51,181 bases of DNA from Proteiniphilum sp. UBA4084 (GCA_002383605.1 DFYK01000069.1:9794-60974); one strand, 5' to 3'. Shown: positions 1 through 9,105, counted from the first letter of the stretch. A program made the numbers and translations. The notes: a model not told the origin generated them from the letters alone.

Positions 1-1980
1 GTCATGGACTGGATGGCGCAGGAGCAGGAGCGTGGTATTACCATCACCTCGGCTGCCACCACGACGCACTGGAAATATGATGACCAAACATATAAGATTA
101 ATTTGATCGACACCCCGGGACACGTGGATTTCACGGTGGAGGTAGAGCGTTCGCTGCGTGTGCTGGATGGTGCCGTGGCTGCGTTTTGTGCCGTAGGTGG
201 TGTGGAGCCGCAGAGCGAAACGGTCTGGCGTCAGGCCGACAAGTACAAGGTACCCCGCATTGGTTATGTGAACAAGATGGACCGTTCGGGTGCCAACTTC
301 TTTGATGTGGTACGTCAGGTGAAGGAGATGCTGGGCGCTACGGCTTGCCCCATCCAGATACCCATTGGTGCCGAAGAAAACTTCAGGGGAGTGGTCGACC
401 TGGTGACAATGAAAGCGCTTTACTGGCACGATGAGACCATGGGCGCCGACTACGACGTGGTGGATATACCAGCCGATTTGCAGGCTGAAGCCGCAGAGTG
501 GCGCGAGAAGATGCTGGAGACACTTGCCGAATGTGACGATGTGTTGATGGAGAAGTTTTTTGATGCGCCCGATACGATTACCGTGGAGGATATCAAAAGG
601 GCGATCAGAAAAGGAACGTTATCGATGCAGATTAATCCGATGATCTGCGGATCGTCGTTCAAGAATAAGGGAGTGCAGACACTGCTTGATGCCGTGTGTG
701 CATACCTGCCGAGTCCTTCCGACACGGAAGCAATTTCCGGTACTGACCCCGATGATTCGGAGAAGGTGTTGTTGCGCCATCCCGATCCGGAAGAACCGAT
801 GAGCGCTTTGGCGTTCAAGATTGCCACCGACCCCTATGTGGGCCGTTTGTGCTTCTTCCGTGTTTACTCGGGTGAGATTGAAGCCGGATCATATGTATAT
901 AATCCCCGTTCGGGAAAGAAGGAACGTATTTCGCGTCTTTTCCAGATGCACTCCAACAAGCAGAACCCGAAAGAATTTATCGGTACGGGTGATATCGGTG
1001 CCGGCGTGGGATTCAAGGATATCCGCACCGGAGACACCTTGTGTGATGAGAACCATCCGATCATCCTGGAGGCAATTGACTTCCCCGATCCGGTGATCGG
1101 CATTGCCGTGGAACCCAAGACCCAGAAGGACCTGGATAAGCTCTCCAACGGACTGGCCAAGCTGGCCGAGGAAGATCCCACGTTCACCGTGAAGACCGAC
1201 GAAGAAACAGGGCAGACTGTCATTTCAGGGATGGGTGAGCTTCACCTGGAAATCATCATCGACCGTCTGAAACGTGAGTTCAAGGTGGAAGCCAACCAGG
1301 GACGTCCCCAGGTATCTTACAAGGAAGCGATCACCAAGCCGGTGGAATTGCGCGAAGTGTACAAGAAACAATCGGGTGGACGTGGTAAGTTTGCCGACAT
1401 GATTGTGCGTGTGGAACCTGCCGATGTTGATTTTGAAGGCGATTTGCAGTTCGTGGACGAGGTGAAGGGCGGTAACATTCCGAAGGAATTCATTCCTTCT
1501 ATTCAGAAAGGATTCCAGCGTGCCATGAAGAATGGTGTGTTGGCAGGATATGCTCTCGATAAGCTAAAGGTGACGGTGATTGACGGTTCTTACCATGCGG
1601 TAGACTCCGACCAGTTGTCGTTTGAGATTTGTGCCATGCAGGCGTTCAAAAACGCTTCTGAAAAGGCAAGCCCCGTGTTGCTGGAACCCATCATGAAAGT
1701 GGAAGTGGTAACACCCGAAGAAAGTATGGGTGATGTGATCTCCGACTTGAACAAACGACGCGGACAGATTGAAGGAATGGAGTCGAACCGTTCCGGTGCC
1801 CGTGTGGTGAAGGCCAAGACGCCGCTTTCAGAGATGTTTGGTTATGTGACTTCATTGCGTACCATTACTTCGGGACGCGCCACATCGACCATGTCGTTTT
1901 CTCATTTTGAAGAAGTTTCTGCTTCCATCGCCCGTCAGGTATTGACGGAAGTGAAGGGCCGTGTAGATTTGATCAAATAA
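1..1980 (+). CDS. fusA: Elongation factor G, 5' end cut off by window
   Basis: Ribosomal translocase GTPase. The reading frame is already open at base 1; the first visible Met (base 4) is the internal Met of the conserved MDWM..ERGITI switch I region, so roughly 50 N-terminal residues with the P-loop lie outside the window. Visible motifs (numbered from that Met) are G3 DTPGH at 36-40 and G4 NKMD at 90-93, followed by domains II-V and a normal C terminus. It sits 12 nt before rpsJ, as in the str operon of Bacteroidota, where tuf does not follow fusA. No paralog-specific oddity was seen; it looks like the housekeeping copy because of its place in the ribosomal array. Confidence 0.97.
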   Translation, partial: VMDWMAQEQERGITITSAATTTHWKYDDQTYKINLIDTPGHVDFTVEVERSLRVLDGAVAAFCAVGGVEPQSETVWRQADKYKVPRIGYVNKMDRSGANFFDVVRQVKEMLGATACPIQIPIGAEENFRGVVDLVTMKALYWHDETMGADYDVVDIPADLQAEAAEWREKMLETLAECDDVLMEKFFDAPDTITVEDIKRAIRKGTLSMQINPMICGSSFKNKGVQTLLDAVCAYLPSPSDTEAISGTDPDDSEKVLLRHPDPEEPMSALAFKIATDPYVGRLCFFRVYSGEIEAGSYVYNPRSGKKERISRLFQMHSNKQNPKEFIGTGDIGAGVGFKDIRTGDTLCDENHPIILEAIDFPDPVIGIAVEPKTQKDLDKLSNGLAKLAEEDPTFTVKTDEETGQTVISGMGELHLEIIIDRLKREFKVEANQGRPQVSYKEAITKPVELREVYKKQSGGRGKFADMIVRVEPADVDFEGDLQFVDEVKGGNIPKEFIPSIQKGFQRAMKNGVLAGYALDKLKVTVIDGSYHAVDSDQLSFEICAMQAFKNASEKASPVLLEPIMKVEVVTPEESMGDVISDLNKRRGQIEGMESNRSGARVVKAKTPLSEMFGYVTSLRTITSGRATSTMSFSHFEEVSASIARQVLTEVKGRVDLIK

Positions 1981-1992
1981 TATAACAGATAT

Positions 1993-2298
1993 ATGAGCCA
2001 AAAAATCAGAATCAAACTGAAATCTTACGATTACAGCCTCGTCGACAAATCGGCCGAGAAAATCGTGAAAACCGTAAAAGCTACGGGTGCCGTGGTAAGC
2101 GGTCCGATACCCCTGCCCACGCACAAGCGTATTTTTACCGTGAACCGTTCAACATTCGTGAACAAGAAGTCACGCGAACAGTTCGAGTTGGCCTCTTTCA
2201 AGCGTCTCATCGACATTTACAGCTCCACAGCCAAGACCGTGGATGCACTGATGAAGCTTGAGCTGCCCAGCGGGGTAGAAGTAGAAATTAAAGTGTGA
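1993..2298 (+). CDS. rpsJ: 30S ribosomal protein uS10
   Basis: Small-subunit head protein, also the NusE antitermination factor in other bacteria. It is 101 residues, the normal length, starting MSQKIRIKLKSYDY and containing the conserved GPIPLPT segment (about residues 37-43). It follows fusA by 12 nt and precedes rplC, but the 177-nt gap to rplC is filled by a repeat element (2300-2446). Confidence 0.98.
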   Translation: MSQKIRIKLKSYDYSLVDKSAEKIVKTVKATGAVVSGPIPLPTHKRIFTVNRSTFVNKKSREQFELASFKRLIDIYSSTAKTVDALMKLELPSGVEVEIKV

Positions 2299-2299
2299 G

Positions 2300-2446
2300 A
2301 ATCAGGATTCAGGAATCAGCTACGGTAGTGGATGATTGTTAAAGTCAGCGGTTCGAGGTTAACGTCAAACGTTTACTTGCAAACGCTACAATGCAAAAAG
2401 TTTGCTCTTAAGAAGCTGAAAGCTGACCGCTGACTCCTGACCGCTA
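2300..2446 (+). repeat. Intergenic repeat element, copy 1 (head, core and inverted tail)
   Basis: It begins one base after the rpsJ stop codon. The head (2300-2320) consists of TCAGG/TCAGC units. The core (from 2316) reads TCAGCTACGGTAGTGG and continues to a CAGCGG block near 2346-2351. The tail (2413-2445) is made of GCTGA/CCTGA units, the reverse complement of the head units, so the transcript could fold into a long imperfect hairpin. It is followed by an A/T-rich stretch up to rplC. The same element recurs at seven more places in the window. Confidence 0.85.
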
Positions 2447-2475
2447 AAAAAATAATTTTTTTAAACAACAGAGAA

Positions 2476-3093
2476 ATGCCAGGATTATTAGGAAAAAAAA
2501 TCGGAATGACATCCGTTTTCAGTGCCGAGGGAAAGAACATTCCATGCACTGTTATCGAAGCAGGTCCTTGCGTAGTTACTCAGGTGAAGACCGTTGACAA
2601 TGACGGTTACGACGCTATTCAGCTCGGGTTTGTTGAAAAGAAAGACAAACATACCCCGAACCCTGAAAAAGGTCACTTCAAGAAAGCCGGCGTAACACCC
2701 AGGAGACACTTGGCCGAGTTCAAAGGATTTGGGAATGGCTACAAGGCCGGTTCCGAGATCACTGTTGATCTTTTCAACGACACCATTTATGTGGACGTGA
2801 TCGGTACATCAAAAGGGAAAGGATTCCAGGGCGTGGTAAAACGTCATGGATTTGCCGGTGTGGGACAGTCCACACACGGACAGCACAACAGGTTGCGTGC
2901 ACCCGGTTCCATTGGCGCGGCTTCATATCCCGCCAAGGTATTCAAGGGCACCCGCATGGGTGGCCAGATGGGAAATGAACGGGTAACCGTGCAGAACCTG
3001 CAGATAGTGAAAGTGATTCCGGAGCACAACCTCCTTCTTGTGAAGGGTTCTGTGCCGGGAGCAAAAGGTTCAATCGTTATAATTGAGAAATAA
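2476..3093 (+). CDS. rplC: 50S ribosomal protein uL3
   Basis: Large-subunit assembly protein. It is 205 residues, starting MPGLLGKKIGMTS, with the typical L3 core containing VKRHGFAG and the GQMGNERVTVQNL segment. It is the first gene after repeat copy 1 and lies one base before the rplD start. No direct start-site alternatives: the N terminus matches the family start. Confidence 0.98.
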   Translation: MPGLLGKKIGMTSVFSAEGKNIPCTVIEAGPCVVTQVKTVDNDGYDAIQLGFVEKKDKHTPNPEKGHFKKAGVTPRRHLAEFKGFGNGYKAGSEITVDLFNDTIYVDVIGTSKGKGFQGVVKRHGFAGVGQSTHGQHNRLRAPGSIGAASYPAKVFKGTRMGGQMGNERVTVQNLQIVKVIPEHNLLLVKGSVPGAKGSIVIIEK

Positions 3094-3094
3094 A

Positions 3095-3724
3095 ATGGAA
3101 TTAAACGTTTACAATATCAAAGGAGAGGTAACGGACAAGAAGGTGACACTCGATGATTCCATTTTCGGGATTGAACCTAACGATCACGTTATCTGGCTGG
3201 ATGTAAAGCAATATCTTGCCAACCAGCGTCAGGGTACGCACAAATCGAAAGAAAGGAGCGAGATTGCCGGTAGTACACGCAAGCTGATCCGTCAGAAAGG
3301 CGGTGGCGGTGCACGTCGCGGTGACATTAAATCGCCCGTGCTGGTGGGTGGAGGCCGTGTATTTGGTCCCAAGCCAAGAGATTACAGCTTCAAGCTGAAC
3401 AAGAAAGTGAAAGCGCTGGCACGCAAATCGGCCCTCTCACTGAAAGCAAAAGAAAATGCGATCATCGTGGTGGAGGATTTGAACTTCGACACCCCGAAAA
3501 CAAGCCGCATTGTTGAGTTGACAAAAAAACTGCAACTGGCTGATAAAAAGCTACTTTTCGTTTTGCCAGGTCAAAATAAAAACGTATATTTGTCGGCCCG
3601 GAATTTGGGAAAAGTAAGTGTTGTAACCGCTTCAGACATAAACACATACGGAATCATGCATTGTAGTAGTCTGGTGATCACGGAATCATCGGTTGCTGCG
3701 ATTGATAACCTGTTTAAAGCATAA
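3095..3724 (+). CDS. rplD: 50S ribosomal protein uL4
   Basis: Large-subunit exit-tunnel protein. The frame stays open upstream to 3083, but ATG 3095 (MELNVYNIKGE) gives the family N terminus and lies one base after the rplC stop; 209 residues. It contains the extended tunnel loop with RSEIAGSTRKL and QKGGGGARRG (about residues 53-78). Confidence 0.97.
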   Translation: MELNVYNIKGEVTDKKVTLDDSIFGIEPNDHVIWLDVKQYLANQRQGTHKSKERSEIAGSTRKLIRQKGGGGARRGDIKSPVLVGGGRVFGPKPRDYSFKLNKKVKALARKSALSLKAKENAIIVVEDLNFDTPKTSRIVELTKKLQLADKKLLFVLPGQNKNVYLSARNLGKVSVVTASDINTYGIMHCSSLVITESSVAAIDNLFKA

Positions 3725-3735
3725 GGAGATAGAAA

Positions 3736-4029
3736 ATGAGTGTAATAGTAAAACCCATATTCACCGAAAAGCAAACGGCCCTCACCGACAAGTATGAGAA
3801 CCGTTATGGTTTCATTGTGGCACCTACTGCAAACAAGGTTGAGATTAAAAACGCTGTAGAGGCACTCTACAACGTACATGTGGAAAGCGTGAACACGATG
3901 CAGTACGATGGCAAGAAGCGTAGCCGCTACACCAAATCGGGTGTGGTAAACGGCAGTACGCCGGCGTACAAGAAAGCAATCATCACCTTGAAGAAAGGTG
4001 AAACCATCGATCTATTCAGCAATATTTAA
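3736..4029 (+). CDS. rplW: 50S ribosomal protein uL23
   Basis: Exit-tunnel rim protein that docks trigger factor and SRP. It is 97 residues, starting MSVIVKPIFTEKQT with the common KP..TEK opening of the family, and continuing with NKVEIKNAVE and a C-terminal KKAIITL strand. It lies between rplD and rplB with short spacers. Confidence 0.97.
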   Translation: MSVIVKPIFTEKQTALTDKYENRYGFIVAPTANKVEIKNAVEALYNVHVESVNTMQYDGKKRSRYTKSGVVNGSTPAYKKAIITLKKGETIDLFSNI

Positions 4030-4034
4030 ACAAA

Positions 4035-4862
4035 ATGGCAATACGTAAATTAAAGCCCACAACACCGGGGCAAAGACACAAGATTATCGGTTCATTTGAA
4101 AATATCACTGCAAGTGTACCGGAAAAATCTCTTGTAGTTGGCAAGAGCGCATCGGGTGGCCGCAACAACCAGGGTAAGATGACCATGGGTTATCTGGGTG
4201 GCGGACACAAAAGACGGTTCAGGCTCATCGACTTCAAGAGAACGAAAGATGGTATCCCTGCCGTTGTCAAAAGCATAGAGTATGATCCCAACCGTTCGGC
4301 ACGCATTGCGTTGCTCTATTACGCCGATGGGGAGAAAACCTATATTCTGGCTCCCAACGGCTTACAGGTGGGAACCTCAGTGATGTCGGGGCCGACTGCG
4401 GCTCCTGAAGTTGGTAATGCGCTGCCTCTCTCGGCAATTCCTATCGGTACCGTGGTTCACAACATTGAACTGCGTCCCGGGCAAGGCGCCAAGATGGCAC
4501 GTTCTGCCGGAACTTTTGCACAGCTGGTATCGCGTGAAGACAACTACGCGATCATCAAGATGCCTTCCGGCGAAGTACGCAAGATCCTGTCTGCTTGTAA
4601 GGCGACCATTGGTAGTGTAGGTAATTCGGATCATGCTCTGGAAAAATCAGGTAAAGCCGGTCGTTCACGTTGGCTCGGACGCCGTCCCCACAACCGCGGG
4701 GTTGTCAAGAACCCGGTTGACCACCCCATGGGTGGTGGTGAAGGACGTGCATCGGGAGGCCATCCGCGTTCACCGAAAGGCTTATATTCAAAGGGCTTGA
4801 AGACAAGAGCTCCTAAAAAACATTCTTCGAAGTACATTGTAGAGAGAAGAAAAAAGAAGTAA
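4035..4862 (+). CDS. rplB: 50S ribosomal protein uL2
   Basis: Large-subunit protein next to the peptidyl transferase centre. It is 275 residues, with the GRNNQGKMT segment near residues 43-51, the central OB/SH3-like domains, and the C-terminal NPVDHPMGGGEGR signature carrying the conserved histidine. It starts 5 nt after rplW. Confidence 0.98.
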   Translation: MAIRKLKPTTPGQRHKIIGSFENITASVPEKSLVVGKSASGGRNNQGKMTMGYLGGGHKRRFRLIDFKRTKDGIPAVVKSIEYDPNRSARIALLYYADGEKTYILAPNGLQVGTSVMSGPTAAPEVGNALPLSAIPIGTVVHNIELRPGQGAKMARSAGTFAQLVSREDNYAIIKMPSGEVRKILSACKATIGSVGNSDHALEKSGKAGRSRWLGRRPHNRGVVKNPVDHPMGGGEGRASGGHPRSPKGLYSKGLKTRAPKKHSSKYIVERRKKK

Positions 4863-4883
4863 TCTGATTAATTAAACATCACT

Positions 4884-5153
4884 ATGAGCAGATCATTAAA
4901 AAAGGGTCCCTATATCAATCTGAAACTGGAAAAGAAGGTGATAACCATGAATGAAAGCGGTAAGAAAACTGTGATCAAGACATGGGCGCGCGCTTCTATG
5001 ATATCACCCGATTTTGTTGGACATACCATTGCTGTGCACAACGGGAACAAGTTTATCCCGGTCTACGTCACAGAGAACATGGTTGGGCACAAGCTGGGCG
5101 AATTCGCTGTTACCCGCACCTTCCGCGGACATGCCGGCAACAGAAAGAAATAA
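4884..5153 (+). CDS. rpsS: 30S ribosomal protein uS19
   Basis: Small-subunit head protein contacting tRNA and S13. It is 89 residues, starting MSRSLKKGPYI, with the family motif GHKLGEFAVTRTFRGH near residues 69-84. It is followed by rplV. Confidence 0.98.
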   Translation: MSRSLKKGPYINLKLEKKVITMNESGKKTVIKTWARASMISPDFVGHTIAVHNGNKFIPVYVTENMVGHKLGEFAVTRTFRGHAGNRKK

Positions 5154-5189
5154 GATCAGGGCGCTTAACGAATAAAAAAAAGTAAAGAC

Positions 5190-5603
5190 ATGAGTGCTAG
5201 AAAAAGAATATCAGCCGAACAGAGAAAAGAAAACCGCAAAGAGGTTTCTTTCGCCGTGTTGAAGAACGTTCCCAGCTCACCGCGCAAGATGCGTTACGTT
5301 GCCGATATGGTACGGGGCATGGAAGTGTTCAAAGCGCTGGGCGTTTTGAAATTCTCCAACAAAGATGCGTCGGGCAAGATTGAGAAATTGTTGCTTTCCG
5401 CCATTGCCAACTGGGAGCAGAAGAATGAACGCAAAGCCGAAACGGGCGAATTATATATCAAGACGATTTCGGTGGACGAGGGTGCTTCGCTGAAACGGCT
5501 TCGTCCTGCTCCGCAGGGCCGTGGATACAGAATCCGCAAACGTTCGAATCACGTGACCATCGTGGTAGATACATTCAAGAAAGAAGAACAAGAACAAAAC
5601 TAA
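5190..5603 (+). CDS. rplV: 50S ribosomal protein uL22
   Basis: Exit-tunnel protein. It is 137 residues: an N-terminal charged extension, then the family core with SPRKMRYVADMVRG (about residues 31-44) and the beta-hairpin that lines the tunnel, including RLRPAPQGRGYRIRKR (about 92-107). The short basic/acidic C-terminal tail is normal. Confidence 0.97.
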   Translation: MSARKRISAEQRKENRKEVSFAVLKNVPSSPRKMRYVADMVRGMEVFKALGVLKFSNKDASGKIEKLLLSAIANWEQKNERKAETGELYIKTISVDEGASLKRLRPAPQGRGYRIRKRSNHVTIVVDTFKKEEQEQN

Positions 5604-5607
5604 GAAG

Positions 5608-6372
5608 ATGGGACAAAAAGTAAATCCGATAGCAAATCGTTTGGGAATCATCAAAGGATGGGACTCCAACTGGTATGGTGGAAATAATTATGGTGATACC
5701 TTGCTCGAAGACAGCAAGATACGTACCTATTTGAATGCCCGTCTATCCAAAGCAAGTGTATCGCGCATTGTCATTGAGCGTACCTTGAAGCTGGTGACCA
5801 TCACCATTTGTACCGCCCGCCCCGGCATCATCATTGGTAAAGGAGGCCAGGAAGTGGACAAGCTCAAGGAAGAGCTGATGAAGATCACCGACAAAGACAT
5901 ACAGATTAACATATTCGAGATCAAGAAGCCTGAGTTGGATGCTGTGATTGTGGCCAACAACGTAGCTCGCCAGATTGAAGGAAAGATCGCTTACCGCCGT
6001 GCCGTGAAGATGGCCATCGCTGCCACCATGAGAATGGGTGCCGAGGGCATCAAGATTCAGGTATCGGGACGGTTGAACGGCGCCGAGATGGCCCGCTCGG
6101 AAATGTACAAAGAGGGAAGAACTCCGTTGCATACTTTCCGTGCCGACATCGACTATGCCCATGCAGAAGCATTGACTAAAGTAGGTATCATTGGCGTGAA
6201 GGTATGGATTTGTCGCGGTGAGATTTATGGCAAGAAAGACCTGGCTCCTTCATTTGCCACGTCGAAAGACAATCGTCAGCACAGTGGTGGCGGCAACCGT
6301 GGCGGTGGCAACCGTCCCGATGGCGGCGGTCGCGGCGGCAGACGGAACAGAAGAAACAACAAAAACGCTTAA
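5608..6372 (+). CDS. rpsC: 30S ribosomal protein uS3 with Gly/Arg-rich C-terminal tail
   Basis: Small-subunit mRNA-entry protein. It is 254 residues; the KH domain contains RPGIIIGKGGQEV (about residues 71-83) and the C-terminal S3 domain contains VSGRLNGAEMAR. Beyond the usual end near residue 225 there is a low-complexity tail of about 30 residues rich in Gly, Arg and Asn (about 225-254), with RGG-like triplets. Such tails are known in Bacteroidota S3; their role is unclear to me. The gene is 4 nt from rplV and 11 nt from rplP. Confidence 0.97.
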   Translation: MGQKVNPIANRLGIIKGWDSNWYGGNNYGDTLLEDSKIRTYLNARLSKASVSRIVIERTLKLVTITICTARPGIIIGKGGQEVDKLKEELMKITDKDIQINIFEIKKPELDAVIVANNVARQIEGKIAYRRAVKMAIAATMRMGAEGIKIQVSGRLNGAEMARSEMYKEGRTPLHTFRADIDYAHAEALTKVGIIGVKVWICRGEIYGKKDLAPSFATSKDNRQHSGGGNRGGGNRPDGGGRGGRRNRRNNKNA

Positions 6373-6383
6373 TTGAAGAAAAT

Positions 6384-6815
6384 ATGTTACAACCAAAGAA
6401 AACAAGATTCAGAAGACAGCAGAAAGGACGCATGAAAGGCAATGCCGGACGTGGGCACGAGCTGGCATTCGGTTCTTTTGGGATCAAATCATTGCAATCT
6501 AAGTGGATCACCGGAAGTCAGATTGAAGCTGCCCGTATTGCGGTAACGCGTTACATGCAACGTCAGGGACAGGTTTGGGTACGTATTTTCCCCGATAAGC
6601 CTATCACCAAGAAGCCGGCCGAAGTGCGTATGGGTAAGGGAAAAGGTAACCCCGAAGGATTTGTGGCGCCCGTGACCCCCGGAAGAATCATTTTTGAGAT
6701 AGAAGGTGTATCGTTCGAAGTGGCAAAAGAAGCGCTGCGTCTGGCAGCCCAGAAGTTGCCGGTGACCACCAAGTTTGTGGTCCGGACGGATTATGATTAT
6801 GAGCAAAAATCGTAA
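6384..6815 (+). CDS. rplP: 50S ribosomal protein uL16
   Basis: Large-subunit protein near the A-site tRNA elbow. It is 143 residues, starting MLQPKKTRFRRQQKGRM, with KPAEVRMGKGKG (about residues 76-87) and the PGRIIFEI segment. It is 6 nt upstream of rpmC. Confidence 0.98.
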   Translation: MLQPKKTRFRRQQKGRMKGNAGRGHELAFGSFGIKSLQSKWITGSQIEAARIAVTRYMQRQGQVWVRIFPDKPITKKPAEVRMGKGKGNPEGFVAPVTPGRIIFEIEGVSFEVAKEALRLAAQKLPVTTKFVVRTDYDYEQKS

Positions 6816-6821
6816 AGAGAG

Positions 6822-7025
6822 ATGAAGAAGCAGGAAGAATTACTAGAACTGTCAGACAAGGATCTGAAAGAGAGACTGGATGCCGAAGTGGTATCGTTGA
6901 CCCAGTTGCGGATCAACCACACCATCACTCCGCTCGATAATTCAGGCTCAATAAAGGAAAAGCGCAGAAATATAGCCCGCATTCACACAGAGTTGCGTGC
7001 CAGAGAGTTGAAAAAACAACAATAA
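6822..7025 (+). CDS. rpmC: 50S ribosomal protein uL29
   Basis: Small helical protein at the tunnel exit. It is 67 residues, MKKQEELLELSDKDL at the start and the IKEKRRNIARIHTELR family helix at about residues 44-59. Its position between rplP and rpsQ is the universal one. Confidence 0.96.
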   Translation: MKKQEELLELSDKDLKERLDAEVVSLTQLRINHTITPLDNSGSIKEKRRNIARIHTELRARELKKQQ

Positions 7026-7033
7026 CCAGGAGA

Positions 7034-7291
7034 ATGGAAACGAGAAATTTAAGGAAAGAAAGAATCGGGGTCGTTTTCAGTGACAAGATGGACAAAACCG
7101 TTACTGTTGCTGTAAAATGGAAAGAGAAACACCCTATATATGGGAAGTTCGTTAGTAAAACGAAGAAATTTCACGCCCATGATGAGCAGAACGACTGTCA
7201 CATTGGTGACACGGTGCGTATAATGGAGACACGTCCTTTGAGCAAATCGAAGAGATGGAGAGTGATTGAAGTAATTGAAAGGGCCAAGTAA
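7034..7291 (+). CDS. rpsQ: 30S ribosomal protein uS17
   Basis: Primary 16S rRNA-binding OB-fold protein. It is 85 residues, with the family motifs RIGVVFSDKMDKTVTV (about residues 10-25), the HAHDEQNDCHIGD segment and ETRPLSKSKRWRV near the C terminus. One base separates its stop from the rplN start. Confidence 0.98.
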   Translation: METRNLRKERIGVVFSDKMDKTVTVAVKWKEKHPIYGKFVSKTKKFHAHDEQNDCHIGDTVRIMETRPLSKSKRWRVIEVIERAK

Positions 7292-7292
7292 G

Positions 7293-7658
7293 ATGATACA
7301 GCAAGAATCAAGATTAACGGTTACGGACAACAGTGGTGCCAAGGAAGTACTTTGCATCCGTGTTCTGGGCGGTACAGGAAGACGATATGCTTCGGTAGGA
7401 GACATCATCGTAGTTTCAGTAAAGAGTGCCATCCCATCGAGTGATATTAAGAAAGGATCTGTATCAAAGGCAATGATCGTACGTACGAAGAAAGAGATTC
7501 GCAGAGCCGATGGTTCTTACATACGGTTCGACGACAATGCCTGCGTACTGTTAAACAATGCCGGCGAGTTGAGAGGCAGCCGTATCTTCGGGCCGGTAGC
7601 CCGTGAGTTGCGTACCACGAACATGAAGATTGTTTCTTTGGCACCGGAAGTATTATAA
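7293..7658 (+). CDS. rplN: 50S ribosomal protein uL14
   Basis: Large-subunit interface protein. ATG 7293 (MIQQESRLTVTDNSGA) is chosen over the upstream frame extension at 7275, which would overlap rpsQ; 121 residues. It shows the L14 signature region DNSGAKEVLCIRVLGG and the C-terminal FGPVARELR. Confidence 0.98.
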   Translation: MIQQESRLTVTDNSGAKEVLCIRVLGGTGRRYASVGDIIVVSVKSAIPSSDIKKGSVSKAMIVRTKKEIRRADGSYIRFDDNACVLLNNAGELRGSRIFGPVARELRTTNMKIVSLAPEVL

Positions 7659-7677
7659 TATTCAACAATCACAGGCT

Positions 7678-7998
7678 ATGACAAAATTACATATCAAGAA
7701 AGGCGATACGGTTTACGTGAATTCCGGCGAAGACAAAGGAAAGACGGGCCGCGTACTGGAGATTCTTGTGGACAAGAACCGTGCAGTGGTGGAAGGCGTG
7801 AACATCATATCGAAACATACGAAGCCCAACGCCCAGAATCCAAATGGCGGCATTGAAAAGAAAGAGGCCTCCGTGCATCTCTCGAAGCTGAATCCGGTGG
7901 ATCCTAAGACGGGAAAACCTACCCGCGTGGGCAGAAAGAAAGACAATAAAGGCAAATCAGTGCGTTACGCAAAAAAATCAGGGGAGGTAATTAAATGA
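7678..7998 (+). CDS. rplX: 50S ribosomal protein uL24
   Basis: Assembly-initiating large-subunit protein with a KOW domain. The start is ATG 7678 (MTKLHIKKGDTVYV), because the upstream extension to 7630 overlaps rplN; 106 residues. The KOW segment GEDKGKTGRVLEI is at about residues 18-30. Its stop codon overlaps the rplE start (ATGA at 7995), suggesting translational coupling. Confidence 0.97.
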   Translation: MTKLHIKKGDTVYVNSGEDKGKTGRVLEILVDKNRAVVEGVNIISKHTKPNAQNPNGGIEKKEASVHLSKLNPVDPKTGKPTRVGRKKDNKGKSVRYAKKSGEVIK

Positions 7999-8555
7999 GT
8001 ACTGCAACATACGAAGTGAGTTTAAAGAAAGATTACAAAGAGCGTGTAGTTCCTGCTTTGATGAAGGAATTCAGCTACAAATCGGTGATGCAGGTGCCCC
8101 GTTTGGAGAAGATCGTGATCAACCAGGGGCTGGGCATTGCCGTGGCCGACAAGAAGATCATTGAGACAGCGATCAATGAGTTGACAGCCATTACGGGCCA
8201 AAAGGCTGTGGCTACCACCTCACGCAAGGACATTTCCAACTTCAAGCTGCGTAAGAAAATGCCGATCGGCGTACGTGTGACACTGCGTCACGACAAAATG
8301 TATGAATTCCTGGAGAGGCTGGTGCGCGTGGCGCTGCCCCGTATCCGTGACTTCAAAGGTATTGACAGCAAGCTCGACGGCCGGGGGAACTACACACTGG
8401 GTATCCAGGAGCAGATCATCTTTCCGGAGATCAACATCGACAACATCAACCGTCTGCTGGGAATGAACATCACCTTTGTGACCACAGCTCCCACCGATGA
8501 AGAAGGTTACGCGCTCCTGAGAGAGTTCGGATTACCGTTTAAGAAAGATAATTAG
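7995..8555 (+). CDS. rplE: 50S ribosomal protein uL5
   Basis: 5S rRNA-binding central protuberance protein. It is 186 residues, with VPRLEKIVINQGLG (about residues 34-47), LRKKMPIGVRVTLR and the C-terminal domain with DFKGIDSKLDGRGNY. It overlaps rplX by 4 nt. Confidence 0.98.
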   Translation: MSTATYEVSLKKDYKERVVPALMKEFSYKSVMQVPRLEKIVINQGLGIAVADKKIIETAINELTAITGQKAVATTSRKDISNFKLRKKMPIGVRVTLRHDKMYEFLERLVRVALPRIRDFKGIDSKLDGRGNYTLGIQEQIIFPEINIDNINRLLGMNITFVTTAPTDEEGYALLREFGLPFKKDN

Positions 8556-8596
8556 TGAGCGATAACCAGAAAAATGATCAAAAAAACAAATAGATA

Positions 8597-8866
8597 ATGG
8601 CAAAAGAATCAATGAAAGCCCGCGAGGTGAAAAGAGCCAAGATGATTGCCCGTTACGCCGAAAAGAGAGCCAAATTTCTGGCTGAAGGTGATTACGAAGC
8701 ACTTCAGTCTATACCCAGGAACGCTTCACCGGTGCGCCAGCACAACCGTTGCAAACTTACCGGACGTCCCAAGGGATATATGCGCCAGTTTGGCCTCTCC
8801 CGTATTCAGTTCCGCGAAATGGCATCGAAAGGGCTGATCCCCGGGGTGAAGAAAGCGAGCTGGTAA
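8597..8866 (+). CDS. rpsN: 30S ribosomal protein uS14, zinc-free type
   Basis: Small-subunit head protein. It is 89 residues, the longer C-minus form: the region that holds the CxxC..CxxC zinc site in the short form has only one cysteine (NRCKLTGRPKG). The C-terminal FGLSRIQFREMASKG is the family signature. It is followed by repeat copy 2, which separates it from rpsH. Confidence 0.97.
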   Translation: MAKESMKAREVKRAKMIARYAEKRAKFLAEGDYEALQSIPRNASPVRQHNRCKLTGRPKGYMRQFGLSRIQFREMASKGLIPGVKKASW

Positions 8867-8868
8867 AA

Positions 8869-9088
8869 AGCGGTCAGGATTCAGGTATCAGGTATCAGGA
8901 TTCAGGTTTCAGCTTCGGTAGTGGAAAGTTGTAACGGGCAGCGGCTCGGGTTTAATACTGAAAACTACTTGTAAACTGCTGACAGAAGCAAAATAGAAGC
9001 AAAGGGGTTTAAAGCTTGCTTGAAAACCGCTGATAGAAGCAAAACCTCAGCAAAGAGGCTGACAGCTGAATCCTGAACGCTGACAGCT
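8869..9088 (+). repeat. Intergenic repeat element, copy 2 (longest head-core-tail form)
   Basis: It begins 2 nt after the rpsN stop. The head (8869-8912) starts AGCGGTCAGGATTCAGG and has about six TCAGG/TCAGC units. The core (from 8909) reads TCAGCTTCGGTAGTGGAA and runs to a CAGCGGCTCGGG block. A middle part with repeated AGAAGCAAAA pieces follows, then a tail (9058-9088) in the inverted sense. The 11-mer TCAGGATTCAG in the head (8874-8884) has its exact reverse complement at 9066-9076. Confidence 0.88.
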
Positions 9089-9105
9089 AAAAAATAATAA
9101 ATATT

